DNA of 64,000 nt, taken from positions 1,178,001-1,242,000 of the forward strand of contig NZ_OCNK01000001.1 of the NCBI RefSeq assembly GCF_900230285.1, read 5' to 3'. This stretch comes from Blastococcus haudaquaticus. GTDB lineage: Bacteria; Actinomycetota; Actinomycetes; Mycobacteriales; Geodermatophilaceae. Below the pieces are notes generated by a model. That model did no database searches and was not told the DNA's origin. It saw only the letters and a program-made list of their open reading frames with translations. The position numbers and the translations under genes were made by a program. This document shows positions 8,984 through 17,268 of this stretch, in pieces (the stretch's first letter is position 1; the number at the start of each line of letters is the position of its first letter).

Positions 8984-10096
8984 ATGACGACCACCGCCCC
9001 GCGCCCTGCCCAGGCCCGGCCGCGCCCCGTCCGGCGAACCGAGGCCCTGCGCGACCGGGTGCTCAAGCTCGCCGAGTTCGTGACCACCCCGCTCCTGCCG
9101 ACCGACTACCTCGACCTGGTCGACCCGCTGCGTTCCGGCGCAGACCTGCGCGGTCGCATCGAGGCCATCCAGCACGAGACGCGCGACGCCGCGACGGTCG
9201 TCATCCGCCCCGGGCGCAGCTGGCGGCCGCACAAGCCCGGTCAGTACATCCGGATCGGCATCGACGTCGACGGCGTGCGGCAGTGGCGGGCGTACTCGCT
9301 GACGTCGGACCTGACGCGCACCGACGGCTGCATCAGCGTCACGGTGAAGGCCATCCCCGGCGGGAAGGTCAGCAACCACCTGGTGCACCGGGCGAAGCCG
9401 GGCACGATCGTCCAGCTCGACCAGGCGGCCGGCGAGTTCTGCCTGCCCGACGAGCACCCGGAGAAGGCGCTGTTCGTGACTGCCGGCTCCGGCATCACGC
9501 CGGTCATGGGCATCCTGCGCAACCACCCCGAGCTCACCGACGTCGTCCTGGTGCACTCCGCCCCTACCGCCGACGACGTCGTCTTCGGTTCCGAGCTGCG
9601 GCAGATGGCCGCCGAGGGCCGGATCCGGCTGATCGAGCAGCACACCGACAGCGCCGGGATGCTCGACGCCCGGTCGATCGCCGACCTCGTCCCCGACCTG
9701 CACGAGCGCTCCACCTGGGCCTGCGGGCCGGTGGGGATGCTCGAGGCGCTCGAGGAGCACTGGGACAAGGCCGGCATCGCCGACCGGCTCTACACCGAGC
9801 GTTTCCGGCCCGCGGTCGTCGTCACCGGCGAGGGCGGCACCGTGAACTTCACCAAGAACGGCACCACGCTCGAGGCCGACGGTGCCACCCCGATCCTCGA
9901 CGCCGCCGAAGAGGCCGGCGTCCTCATGCCGAGCGGCTGCCGCATGGGCATCTGCTACGGCTGCGTGCTCCCGCTCCGCGAAGGCGCCGTGCGCGACCTC
10001 CGCAACGGCGAGCTGACCGTCGCCGCCCCGGGCGACGGCGTGCTCATCCAGACCTGCGTGAGCGCCGCTGCCGGCGCCTGCACCGTGGACCACTGA
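8984..10096 (+). CDS. Ferredoxin/flavin reductase with C-terminal 2Fe-2S domain, electron donor to desaturase
   Basis: 370-residue modular reductase. An FAD-binding barrel (RAYSLTS motif near residue 95) is followed by an NAD(P) domain (LFVTAGSGITPVMGIL, then WACGPVGMLEAL). The C-terminal plant-type 2Fe-2S ferredoxin domain has ligands in PSGCRMGICYGCVLPL plus a final Cys in LIQTCVSAA. This is the architecture of mycobacterial Rv3230c, which passes electrons from NADPH to the stearoyl-CoA desaturase DesA3. The desaturase gene follows 52 bp downstream, supporting the same pairing. An in-frame GTG at 8966 is an alternative start, but the ATG at 8984 leads directly into the conserved part. Confidence 0.9.
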   Translation: MTTTAPRPAQARPRPVRRTEALRDRVLKLAEFVTTPLLPTDYLDLVDPLRSGADLRGRIEAIQHETRDAATVVIRPGRSWRPHKPGQYIRIGIDVDGVRQWRAYSLTSDLTRTDGCISVTVKAIPGGKVSNHLVHRAKPGTIVQLDQAAGEFCLPDEHPEKALFVTAGSGITPVMGILRNHPELTDVVLVHSAPTADDVVFGSELRQMAAEGRIRLIEQHTDSAGMLDARSIADLVPDLHERSTWACGPVGMLEALEEHWDKAGIADRLYTERFRPAVVVTGEGGTVNFTKNGTTLEADGATPILDAAEEAGVLMPSGCRMGICYGCVLPLREGAVRDLRNGELTVAAPGDGVLIQTCVSAAAGACTVDH

Positions 10097-10148
10097 GCCG
10101 AGCCCTGCTCCCCGACCACTGACCGCCCCGATCCAGAGGAGACGGACC

Positions 10149-11345
10149 ATGACCGTTCTGCAGAAGAAGTCCGACAACCCCGTCGCGCACCTGTCCGCCG
10201 AGGACATCGAGATGATCGGCAAGGAGCTCGACACCATCCGTCAGGAGGTGCGCGACAGCCTGGGTGAGGACGACGCCAAGTACATCCGCAAGGTCATCGA
10301 CGTCCAGCGCAAGCTCGAGCTGGGCAGCCGGGCAGCGCTGCTGGTCTCGATGTTCCCGCCGGCCTGGGTCGTCGGGACGGTCGGCCTGTCGGTCGCCAAG
10401 ATCCTCGAGAACATGGAGATCGGGCACAACATCCTGCACGGCCAGTGGGACTGGATGCGCGATCCCAAGATCCACTCCACGACGTGGGAGTGGGACATGG
10501 CCAGCCCGGCCGAGCAGTGGAAGCACTCGCACAACGAGCTGCACCACACGTACACGAACGTGATCGGCAAGGACAACGACCTCGGCTACGGGATCATGCG
10601 CGTCGACGAGGACCAGCGCTGGCACCCGATGTACCTGGCCCAGCCGCTGTGGAACTTCATCAACGCCTGCTTCTTCGAGTACGGGATCGCTGCCTACGAC
10701 CTCGAACTCGGCAAGAACCTCGCGTCGAAGAAGCGCCGCCAGAACCCGGAGTTCAAGGCCGCCTACAAGCAGGTGCTCAAGAAGATCCGCAACCAGGCGG
10801 GCAAGGACTACCTGGTCCACCCTGCGCTGTCCGGCCCGTCGTTCCTGCCGACCCTGGCCGCGAACTTCACCGCCAACGTCGTGCGCAACCTGTGGTCGCA
10901 CTCGGTGATCATGTGCGGGCACTTCCCCGAGGGCGTCGAGACCTTCGAGAAGAAGTCGATCGACGGCGAGACCCGCGGTGAGTGGTACCTGCGCCAGATG
11001 CTCGGCTCGGCCAACATCTCGGGCAGCAAGGCCATGCACATCATGACCGGCAACCTGTCGCACCAGGTGGAGCACCACCTGTTCCCCGACATCCCGAGCA
11101 ACCGGTACGCCGAGATCGCGCCCAAGGTGAAGGACATCTTCGACCGCTACGGGCTGACCTACCACTCCGCCCCGCTGTACAAGCAGGTCGCGAGCGCGTG
11201 GCACAAGGTCATCCGGCTCTCGCTGCCCAACGGCTGGCTCGCGGAGACGACGCCGAAGAACGCGCCGGCGCAGGTCATCAAGCTGGTGCGCATGACGACC
11301 GGCGGCAAGAAGGTCCGCCGCGAGCTGTCGAAGGCCGCCGCCTGA
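10149..11345 (+). CDS. Membrane acyl-CoA (delta-9) fatty acid desaturase, DesA3-like
   Basis: 398-residue di-iron membrane desaturase. The three histidine boxes are GHNILHGQW (about residue 98), KHSHNELHHTY (about 127) and SHQVEHHLFPDI (about 304), with hydrophobic segments between them (SRAALLVSMFPPAWVVGTVG and others). It introduces a double bond in acyl-CoA using electrons from the reductase encoded just upstream. A GAGGAGACGG ribosome site lies before the ATG. Transcription probably ends at one or both hairpins downstream (11348-11392 and 11398-11438). Membership is firm; the delta-9 position is inferred from the DesA3 likeness. Confidence 0.93.
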   Translation: MTVLQKKSDNPVAHLSAEDIEMIGKELDTIRQEVRDSLGEDDAKYIRKVIDVQRKLELGSRAALLVSMFPPAWVVGTVGLSVAKILENMEIGHNILHGQWDWMRDPKIHSTTWEWDMASPAEQWKHSHNELHHTYTNVIGKDNDLGYGIMRVDEDQRWHPMYLAQPLWNFINACFFEYGIAAYDLELGKNLASKKRRQNPEFKAAYKQVLKKIRNQAGKDYLVHPALSGPSFLPTLAANFTANVVRNLWSHSVIMCGHFPEGVETFEKKSIDGETRGEWYLRQMLGSANISGSKAMHIMTGNLSHQVEHHLFPDIPSNRYAEIAPKVKDIFDRYGLTYHSAPLYKQVASAWHKVIRLSLPNGWLAETTPKNAPAQVIKLVRMTTGGKKVRRELSKAAA

Positions 11346-11347
11346 GG

Positions 11348-11392
11348 AAGGACCCCGTCCCCCTCACGCTCAGGTGAGCCGCGGACGGGGCC
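11348..11392 (+). repeat. Dispersed AAGGACC stem-loop element, copy 1 (after desaturase gene)
   Basis: Starts 2 nt after the desaturase stop. The outer stem GGACCCCGTCC pairs with GGACGGGGCC with one bulged A. The centre here is ctcacgctcaggtgag, a second small stem, and differs from the CTCGCAGGCTCG centre of most other copies. Confidence 0.7.
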
Positions 11393-11397
11393 GTAGA

Positions 11398-11438
11398 CCG
11401 GAGAGGCCCAGGACCCGCGTGGTCCTGGGCCTCTCCGG
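11398..11438. terminator. Bidirectional terminator hairpin between convergent genes
   Basis: Perfect 18-bp inverted repeat: ccggagaggcccaggacc (11398-11415), loop cgcgt, mirrored at 11421-11438. It lies between the convergent desaturase gene and the minus-strand small ORF, whose stop is at 11440. No long T-run follows, as is usual in GC-rich actinobacteria. Confidence 0.85.
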
Positions 11439-11439
11439 T

Positions 11440-11859
11440 TCATGGCTCGCCGACCCCGCCGGGCTCAGACCGCCAGGTCAAGTTGTCGAGCCGCCGGCCG
11501 ACCACGGCACCTACGGGCACGTGGGCGATCTCCGCCAGGTCCTCCAGCGTCGCTGACACGACGTCCTCGAACTCCGCGTAGCCGATCACGTCAGGTCCCA
11601 TGCCCGCCGAGACGTAGTAGCCCGTGATGGCCAGCCGCACGTCGGCGGGGGAGACGTCGAGGTCGCGCACCACGGCGGTCGTGGTGGCCCGCATGGAGCT
11701 CATCCCGGAGAAGGCACGCCCGCAACCGCACCCACCGTCCGGATCGGCCTGGTCCGTCGCGCAGACGAACCCCGGCAGGACGAGTTCCCCTTCGATCGCG
11801 AAGCAGAAGTCGCCGTCCTGCTCGCCCTGTCCTTCTCGCGTCGCCGTCAGCAGCTTCAT
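11440..11859 (-). CDS. Conserved actinobacterial hypothetical protein (Cys-rich motif, DUF7715-like)
   Basis: 139-residue soluble protein starting MKLLTATREGQGEQDGDFCF. It has a cysteine cluster FVCATDQADPDGGCGCGRAF (residues about 31-50) and MSSMRATTTAVVRDLD after it. I recall similar short actinobacterial proteins of unknown function with this N-terminus and CGC cluster; the DUF number is from memory. The cysteines may bind metal. It is a single-gene unit between two strong hairpins, with no informative neighbour. Confidence 0.62.
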   Translation of the reverse strand: MKLLTATREGQGEQDGDFCFAIEGELVLPGFVCATDQADPDGGCGCGRAFSGMSSMRATTTAVVRDLDVSPADVRLAITGYYVSAGMGPDVIGYAEFEDVVSATLEDLAEIAHVPVGAVVGRRLDNLTWRSEPGGVGEP

Positions 11860-11912
11860 GCGGGCACCGTGCCACTGCGGTCCGACAGTTCGACGCGTCC
11901 CACGTGGAACGG

Positions 11913-11949
11913 GGAGGGGCCCAGGACCGTCACGGTCCTGGGCCCCTCC
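11913..11949. terminator. Terminator hairpin downstream of the lipase-like gene
   Basis: Perfect 17-bp inverted repeat: ggaggggcccaggaccg (11913-11929), loop tca, mirrored at 11933-11949. It lies 21 bp beyond the minus-strand stop at 11970. A one-mismatch parS-like site (11897-11910) is immediately beside it. Confidence 0.85.
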
Positions 11950-11969
11950 GCGGCACCCCGGCCGGCCGG

Positions 11970-13874
11970 TCAGGGCCTCAGCGCGGGGTTCGGGAAGTTG
12001 AGGGGCAGCAGCACGGCGGGATCGTTGATCGGCACCTCCCAGACGGCTCCGGTGCCGTCCGGGTCGGCCACCCGCCCGCTGCGCAGGAACTCCGACACCT
12101 GCGCCAGGCCCTGCAGCCAGGCCGGGTTGTCCGGGTTCAGCAGGAACGAGTGCGGGTTGTCCGTGCGACCGGTGCGGTCGTGGCGGTACAGGCTGGTCCG
12201 CGACCACAGGTCACCCGCGTCGACGAGCGTGTAGGACGTCGGGTTGGGCACCGTCTGGTCGCCGAGGGCCACCTGCAGCAGCACCCGGCGATCGTCGATC
12301 AGCGGCGCGAACGTCTCCGGGCTCCCCGGCCGGCTCAGCCACGTCGCCTTCGCCAGGTGGTCCTGGATCGCCAGCGCTCCCGGGACGGTCGCCGTCACCG
12401 GGCCCTCACCGCGCAGCGGAAGCTGTTCCTGGAAGAACGCCCGACTGCGGTCCTGGCTGTTGAGCAGCCCGGCCGCCTGCAGCGACTGGGTGGTCAGCAG
12501 CCGGAAGGCGGGCGCCAGCCGCGCGATCTCGGTGATCGGCCCACCTGGCACGTTGAGCACCGCCCGGCTGATCGCCGGGTCCGCCCCGGTGAGCATCGAG
12601 CCGTAGATGCCGCCGAAGCTCTGCCCGAAGTAGGTCACGCCGCGGCCCGAGAGGTCGGGGGATCGGTCACCGTCGACGTCGGTGTCCAGGGACCGCACCA
12701 GCGTCATGATGTCGGCTGCCGTCTGCCGCAGCGCGTCACGGGAGGAGACCGCGGCGGCGCCCCCGCTGGCCGAGGATCCCTCACTGGCCTCGATGTCGCC
12801 GTCGCCGTCCTGGTCGATGCCTCGGCCGTATGCCGGCAGCGTCGTCGTCGTGCCGCCGCTGGTGACCCGCCACGTGCTGCCCGGCCCGTAGCCGTGGCCC
12901 ACCACGTTGGTGGCGATGGTGGCGATGCCCTCGGCGGCGTTCGTGGTGGCGGCGAGGAAGGCGGCGTTCGTGGAGCTGGTGAAGCCGTGCCCGAAGACGG
13001 CAACCGGCCACCCGCCGGCCGGGGCCTTGCCTGCCGGCAGCACGGCGACGAAGGGCAGTCGCGCCGCGGCCACCGGGAGGGGGCCGAAGTCACGGGTCGG
13101 GGTCTGGCGGATCGTGACGTCCGGCTGCAGCCAGGACGGCGCGAGGTAGGAGCCGAAGACCAGCAGGCTGCCCGCGGGGAGTTGCTGGGTCGGCACGGGG
13201 GCCGGGGCCGGGTCGACCGTGCCGCGGTCCTGTGCCCAGTCGACGGTCGTGCCGGCCGCCGGGAACGTCCCCTCCACCCGCAGCCCGGGGGCGATACCGA
13301 CGGCGCCGAGCGCTCGTCCGCCGACGTCGATCTGCCGGCGCAGGTCCACCAGGCCGTCGGTCGCGCTCATCGTGGTGAACGTGTCCTGGGCGGCCTTGTT
13401 CGCCGGCCCGCCCTGGACGCTCAGCCGGTAGGTCGTGCCCGGGGCGAGCTGTTCGGCCGGATGGGCGTAGACCGTGTTCGAGGCCCGGTCGTAGACGACG
13501 CGGTCGACGCCGGTGCGCCAGCCGCCGCGCGACTCCTGGACCGTGATGCGCTGGGCCATCTGCGCGGGATCGACCGGGGCGCTGAACGTGACGGCGAGCC
13601 GAGGGTCGAGGTCGAAGCCGTCGAGCTCGTTGAGCCGCTGCACCAGCCCGCAGGTGATGGCCGGGCCGCAGTTCTGCGTGGGCAGGGCCACGCGACGGCC
13701 GGTGAGCTGCCGGCCGTCGGGGACGGTGAGGGAGTTGCTGGGGAACAGGGACACCGGGTCGGCCTTCGGCTGGGGCGCAGCGAGGGCCGAGGGTGCGGTG
13801 GCGGCGAACGTGGCGGTGAGGGCCAGCGCGCCGACGGCGGACATCGTCGTCCGCCGCCAGGAACGAAGGGTCAC
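11970..13874 (-). CDS. Secreted lipase/esterase-like alpha/beta hydrolase with EF-hand calcium loop
   Basis: About 634 residues from a GTG at 13874 with an AGGAG ribosome site. The signal peptide is RSWRRTTMSAVGALALTATF, with likely cleavage after SALAAP. An N-terminal Ig-like region (FDLDPRLAVTFSAPVDPAQM) precedes an alpha/beta hydrolase core with VAVFGHGFTSSTNAAF (oxyanion region) and the nucleophile elbow TYFGQSFGGIYGS. Between them is DQDGDGDIEASE, an exact EF-hand loop, and later DTDVDGDRSPD. The layout resembles large bacterial lipases with a Lipase_bact_N-type front end. Substrate unknown; extracellular location is inferred from the signal peptide. Confidence 0.78.
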   Translation of the reverse strand: MTLRSWRRTTMSAVGALALTATFAATAPSALAAPQPKADPVSLFPSNSLTVPDGRQLTGRRVALPTQNCGPAITCGLVQRLNELDGFDLDPRLAVTFSAPVDPAQMAQRITVQESRGGWRTGVDRVVYDRASNTVYAHPAEQLAPGTTYRLSVQGGPANKAAQDTFTTMSATDGLVDLRRQIDVGGRALGAVGIAPGLRVEGTFPAAGTTVDWAQDRGTVDPAPAPVPTQQLPAGSLLVFGSYLAPSWLQPDVTIRQTPTRDFGPLPVAAARLPFVAVLPAGKAPAGGWPVAVFGHGFTSSTNAAFLAATTNAAEGIATIATNVVGHGYGPGSTWRVTSGGTTTTLPAYGRGIDQDGDGDIEASEGSSASGGAAAVSSRDALRQTAADIMTLVRSLDTDVDGDRSPDLSGRGVTYFGQSFGGIYGSMLTGADPAISRAVLNVPGGPITEIARLAPAFRLLTTQSLQAAGLLNSQDRSRAFFQEQLPLRGEGPVTATVPGALAIQDHLAKATWLSRPGSPETFAPLIDDRRVLLQVALGDQTVPNPTSYTLVDAGDLWSRTSLYRHDRTGRTDNPHSFLLNPDNPAWLQGLAQVSEFLRSGRVADPDGTGAVWEVPINDPAVLLPLNFPNPALRP

Positions 13875-14001
13875 GAGTACTCCTGGTGTGTCGGGGGTCC
13901 CCTTCCTACGTGACGGTGATCCAGGCCACACACGCGGGGTCACTGGACGGTCACTGGCGGCGCGGTGCGGAGATGCCCGAGCACGGCGAGCACTGCACGG
14001 G

Positions 14002-14034
14002 AGAGGCCCGGAACCGCAAGGATTCCGGGCCTCT
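14002..14034 (-). terminator. dnaB terminator hairpin
   Basis: Perfect 12-bp inverted repeat (agaggcccggaa at 14002-14013, mirrored at 14023-14034, 9-nt loop) located 17 bp beyond the dnaB stop on the minus strand. Confidence 0.85.
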
Positions 14035-14050
14035 GGTGGAGGTGCCGCGG

Positions 14051-16666
14051 CTAGTTGGCCATGTCCACGAAGCGGCTGTAGTGGCCCTGGAAGGCGACCG
14101 TGACGTTGGCGGTCGGGCCGTTGCGGTGCTTGACCAGCATGATGTCGGCCTCGCCGGCCCGCGGGGACTCCTTCTCGTACATGTCCTCGCGGTGGATCAT
14201 CATGACCATGTCGGCGTCCTGCTCGATCGAGCCGGACTCACGGAGGTCGGACAGCATCGGCTTCTTGTCCTGACGCTGCTCGGAGCCACGGTTGAGCTGC
14301 GACATCGCGATGACCGGGACCTCGAGCTCCTTGGCCAGCAGCTTGAGCGCACGCGAGAACTCCGAGACCTCCTGCTGACGGCTCTCGACCTTCTTGCCCG
14401 ACGTCATCAGCTGCAGGTAGTCGATGACGATCAGCTTGAGGTCGTTGCGCTGCTTGAGCCGCCGCGCCTTGGCCCGGATCTCCATCATCGTCATGTTCGG
14501 GGAGTCGTCGATGTAGAGCGGCGCATCGGCGATCTCGCCCATCCGGCGGGCCAGCTTCGACCAGTCCTCGTCGGACAGGGAGCCGGCGCGCATGTGGTGC
14601 AGCGGCACCTTCGCCTCGGCCGACAGCAGACGCATGGTGATCTCGTGCTTGCTCATCTCCAGGCTGAAGATGGCGGCAGGCAGGTGGTTCTTCACCGACG
14701 CCGAGCGCGCGATGTCGAGCCCCAGCGTCGAGTTGTGCGTCGGGATGAAGCTGCGGCCGGCGAGGAAGAGGTGGTCCTCCGCGTCGACCTGGATGCACCG
14801 CACCGGAACGCTCGGGATGAGCCGCACGTCGGTGATGAAGCGACTGCCCCGAGAGGTGAACGTCCGAGCACCACGCTCCTTGTGCAGCAGCTTCTTCCGC
14901 TCCAGCTTGAAGACCTCGTCGTCGGTGCTGAACGTCAGCGTGAAGCAGGTCGAGGAGTCCTCGGAGCGCCCGCGCACGCGCTTGGTCGTCATGCGGACGC
15001 GGTAGCCCAGGCTGGCCATGAGCTCGCGAGCGTCCTCGGCCAGCCGCCGGCTGGTGACGCCGAACTGGACGACCCCGCTCGGCGCCACGGTGCCATCGGT
15101 GTCGAGCAGGCCGGCGAGCAGCGCCCGCCGCTGCGCGATGGACCCGCGCAGGTACTGCGTCGGGATGTGCTTGTCGTTCAGCACTCCGAGCTTTCGCAGG
15201 AGCGCCTGGACGGTCCCGTGGTCGTCCCTGCAGGCCTGGCACTGCGCCATGCCGGAAGACGGACCGCCGCAGTCGGGGCAGGAGGCCTGGAGTCCCACGC
15301 CACCGGCCGCCCGCAGAGCACCGCCACAGGCCTTGCCGCAGGTCTGCACCTGCGACGTCATGGGGAAGAACCGCTCTCCGCACATCGGGCAGGTGCGGTC
15401 CTCGGTCGCGACCCGCGGCGGGAGCTGGAGCGAGTACCGGCGGTCCGCGCCCGTGGGCTGTGCGACCAGGCCTTCGCTCTCGATGTAGACGGCGATCTCC
15501 GGGTCTGCGCTGGTGAACTGCGCCGCGGCGGAGGTGCCGTCACCGAGCCAGACACCGAGAGCGTACGGCGGAACGGGGAGGTCGGCCGGTGACAGATCGA
15601 GCGGGGCCGCGTTCGTCACGGAGTGATTGAGCCGGGCGTCCTTCGTGGCGCAACGAACCGTCCGGGCGATCTCCTCGGTGGTGCGCACCTCCGCGAAGGT
15701 CCTCCGGTTGCGGCACCGGTTGGTGCCCGCGGCGGCCGCCTGGGCCGACTTCCGGCTGGCGCGGGTCTCGGTGAGCCACTGGTGCTGTGCATCCGCGACG
15801 ATCACCGAACCGTCGGAGAAGTGCACCGCGTAGCAGGGCCGGTCGGTCAAGACGTCGGTCGCGGCGACCACCGTCGTGGGTCGGCCGTCGGAGCCGATCA
15901 CCCGGTCACCGACGGCGATCTCGCCCATCGTCGTCCAACCCGAGGGGGTGGCGATCGGGGTGTCCAGGGCCAGGGCCTTGCCCACGCCGGGACGGGCCGC
16001 GATGACGATCATCTGACCGGCCTGCAGACCGTTGGTGAGCTCGTCGAGGTCACGGATGCCGGTCGGGACGCCGCGGCTGACCCCGCCACGGGAGGCGATC
16101 GCGTCCAGCTCGTCCATGGTCGGCTGGAGGATGTCCTCGAGGCGCGAGTAGTCCGCGCTCATCCGCTTCTCGGTGACGTCGTAGATCTCCTGCTGCGCCC
16201 GGTCGACGATGTCGTCGACGTCGCCCTTGCCGCCCGCGGCGCCGTAGCCGAGCTGCACCACCCGGGTGCCGGCCTCCACCAGCCGCCGCAGCACGGCCTG
16301 CTCGGCCACGATCGCGGCGTAGTAGCCGGCGTTGGCCGCCGTCGGTGTGGAGGCGATCAGGGTGTGCAGGTAGACCGCACCGCCCATCTTGGACAGCTGG
16401 TCGGTGCGGTTGAGCTCGGCGGCGACGGTGATCGCGTCCGCCGGCTCGCCGCGGCCGTAGAGGTCGAGGATGCAGTCGAAGATGATCTGGTGCGCCGGCC
16501 GGTAGAAGTCCGGCCCCTGGAGCGCCTCCACGACGTCGGCGACCGCGTCCTTGCTGAGCAGCATGCCGCCGAGCACCGACTGCTCGGCGGCGACGTCCTG
16601 CGGCGGCTGCCGGTCGTAGGCCGGCGCCGTCGCTGTCGGCCGGCTGAAGTCGTCGGCCACCGCCAC
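14051..16666 (-). CDS. dnaB: Replicative DNA helicase DnaB, interrupted by a P-loop intein
   Basis: Hexameric replicative helicase. The precursor is 871 residues: N-extein 1-230, intein 231-645, C-extein 646-871, giving a 456-residue mature helicase. The N-terminal domain begins near PPQDVAAEQSVLGGMLL. The RecA-like core has ARPGVGK before the intein and STLGLDIARS after it, so the Walker A motif is complete only after splicing. Later motifs are IFSLEMSK, LIVIDYLQLM, AMSQLNRGSEQR and ESGSIEQDADMVMM. Start: GTG at 16666 with GGAGG six bases upstream; a second GTG lies at 16660. It follows the rpsF-ssb-rpsR-rplI block but has its own 600-bp upstream region containing a perfect DnaA box. Confidence 0.97.
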   Translation of the reverse strand: MAVADDFSRPTATAPAYDRQPPQDVAAEQSVLGGMLLSKDAVADVVEALQGPDFYRPAHQIIFDCILDLYGRGEPADAITVAAELNRTDQLSKMGGAVYLHTLIASTPTAANAGYYAAIVAEQAVLRRLVEAGTRVVQLGYGAAGGKGDVDDIVDRAQQEIYDVTEKRMSADYSRLEDILQPTMDELDAIASRGGVSRGVPTGIRDLDELTNGLQAGQMIVIAARPGVGKALALDTPIATPSGWTTMGEIAVGDRVIGSDGRPTTVVAATDVLTDRPCYAVHFSDGSVIVADAQHQWLTETRASRKSAQAAAAGTNRCRNRRTFAEVRTTEEIARTVRCATKDARLNHSVTNAAPLDLSPADLPVPPYALGVWLGDGTSAAAQFTSADPEIAVYIESEGLVAQPTGADRRYSLQLPPRVATEDRTCPMCGERFFPMTSQVQTCGKACGGALRAAGGVGLQASCPDCGGPSSGMAQCQACRDDHGTVQALLRKLGVLNDKHIPTQYLRGSIAQRRALLAGLLDTDGTVAPSGVVQFGVTSRRLAEDARELMASLGYRVRMTTKRVRGRSEDSSTCFTLTFSTDDEVFKLERKKLLHKERGARTFTSRGSRFITDVRLIPSVPVRCIQVDAEDHLFLAGRSFIPTHNSTLGLDIARSASVKNHLPAAIFSLEMSKHEITMRLLSAEAKVPLHHMRAGSLSDEDWSKLARRMGEIADAPLYIDDSPNMTMMEIRAKARRLKQRNDLKLIVIDYLQLMTSGKKVESRQQEVSEFSRALKLLAKELEVPVIAMSQLNRGSEQRQDKKPMLSDLRESGSIEQDADMVMMIHREDMYEKESPRAGEADIMLVKHRNGPTANVTVAFQGHYSRFVDMAN
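14732..15976 (-). other. DnaB intein, class 3 type with LAGLIDADG homing endonuclease and zinc-finger-like insertion
   Basis: 415-residue in-frame insertion between GVGK and STL of Walker A. The N-terminal residue is Ala (ALALDTPIATPSGWTTMGEI), not Cys or Ser. Block B is SVIVADAQHQWLTE with Trp67 two after the His and no TxxH threonine. Block F has Cys394 (VRCIQVDAEDHLFLAG) and block G ends FIPTHN, with Thr413. Ala1 plus W-C-T is the known signature of class 3 inteins, which use the block F Cys as first nucleophile. LAGLIDADG motifs are ALGVWLGDGTS (about 139) and LLAGLLDTDGT (about 286), both with the catalytic Asp. Eight Cys (196, 199, 213, 217, 233, 236, 246, 249) lie between them. Confidence 0.93.
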
Positions 16667-16887
16667 GGTTGTCCTCCATCTCGTGCGGGCGCGCCCGCGG
16701 CACCACTCCGAGGGGAAGCCGGAGTTCGGCGAGCGCGCCGGACCGAACGTCTGTTCGGTGATTGCTACCGCCAGGCACTGACATGTTGGACGGAGCCAAG
16801 TCCGGCGCCTGGCGGCAGCTGGGGAGGACGTTAGGAAGCCGGAGGGGGGCCCGTCCAACACCGGTGTGCACGTCGATCTGCACAACT

Positions 16888-16896
16888 TGTGGACAA
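16888..16896 (-). promoter_or_regulatory. DnaA box upstream of dnaB
   Basis: tgtggacaa is the exact reverse complement of the actinobacterial DnaA box TTGTCCACA. It is about 220 bp upstream of the dnaB start and embedded in a small palindrome (acttgtggacaagt). Confidence 0.7.
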
Positions 16897-17206
16897 GTCG
16901 GTGGATTCACGCCTGTCGACATGTGGAGACGGCGGGGGACACGCGGCGGCCATCCGCCGTCCCCCCTGCCGTCACCTGCGGGAACGGGATCCACGGGCTG
17001 TGGACGGCAGAAAGTTCTCAACAATTTTCCGGGGCGCGCACCACGAGTCCCACGCTCCCCCGGACCCGTCTCCCCGCCCGGGGAGACCGGTCGTCGCGCC
17101 TGGGAGGCGGGACGTCGCGCCTGCGCCCCCCGGGGCACCGGAGCCGCCGCCAGCACCTCCACGGGGCGCACAGCGGGCCGGCGCCCGGTTCGGGTCCCGG
17201 GACGAC

Positions 17207-17242
17207 GGAAGGGGCGCCGGACCGCAGTCCGACGCCCCTTCC
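17207..17242 (-). terminator. Terminator of the rpsF-ssb-rpsR-rplI operon
   Basis: Inverted repeat ggaaggggcg (17207-17216) with cgccccttcc (17233-17242), extended by an inner cggac/gtccg pair. It lies 27 bp after the rplI stop on the minus strand. Confidence 0.8.
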
Positions 17243-17268
17243 GGGCTGGCCCCCGCAGGGGCCCTGGC

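Larger units (their letters stand above)
16667..17268. other. Intergenic region upstream of dnaB (602 bp), no gene seen
   Basis: No coding sequence with a credible start and composition was found. It holds a perfect DnaA box on the minus strand (16888-16896), a weaker one near 16999 (tgtggacgg), an AT-richer patch aaagttctcaacaattttcc near 17011, and the rplI terminator at 17207-17242. The dnaB promoter must lie here. Confidence 0.7.

Noticed and set aside
11348-11438. Insertion sequence or prophage end near the desaturase terminator
   Set aside because: Only hairpins are present; no transposase, integrase or target duplication is visible anywhere in the window.
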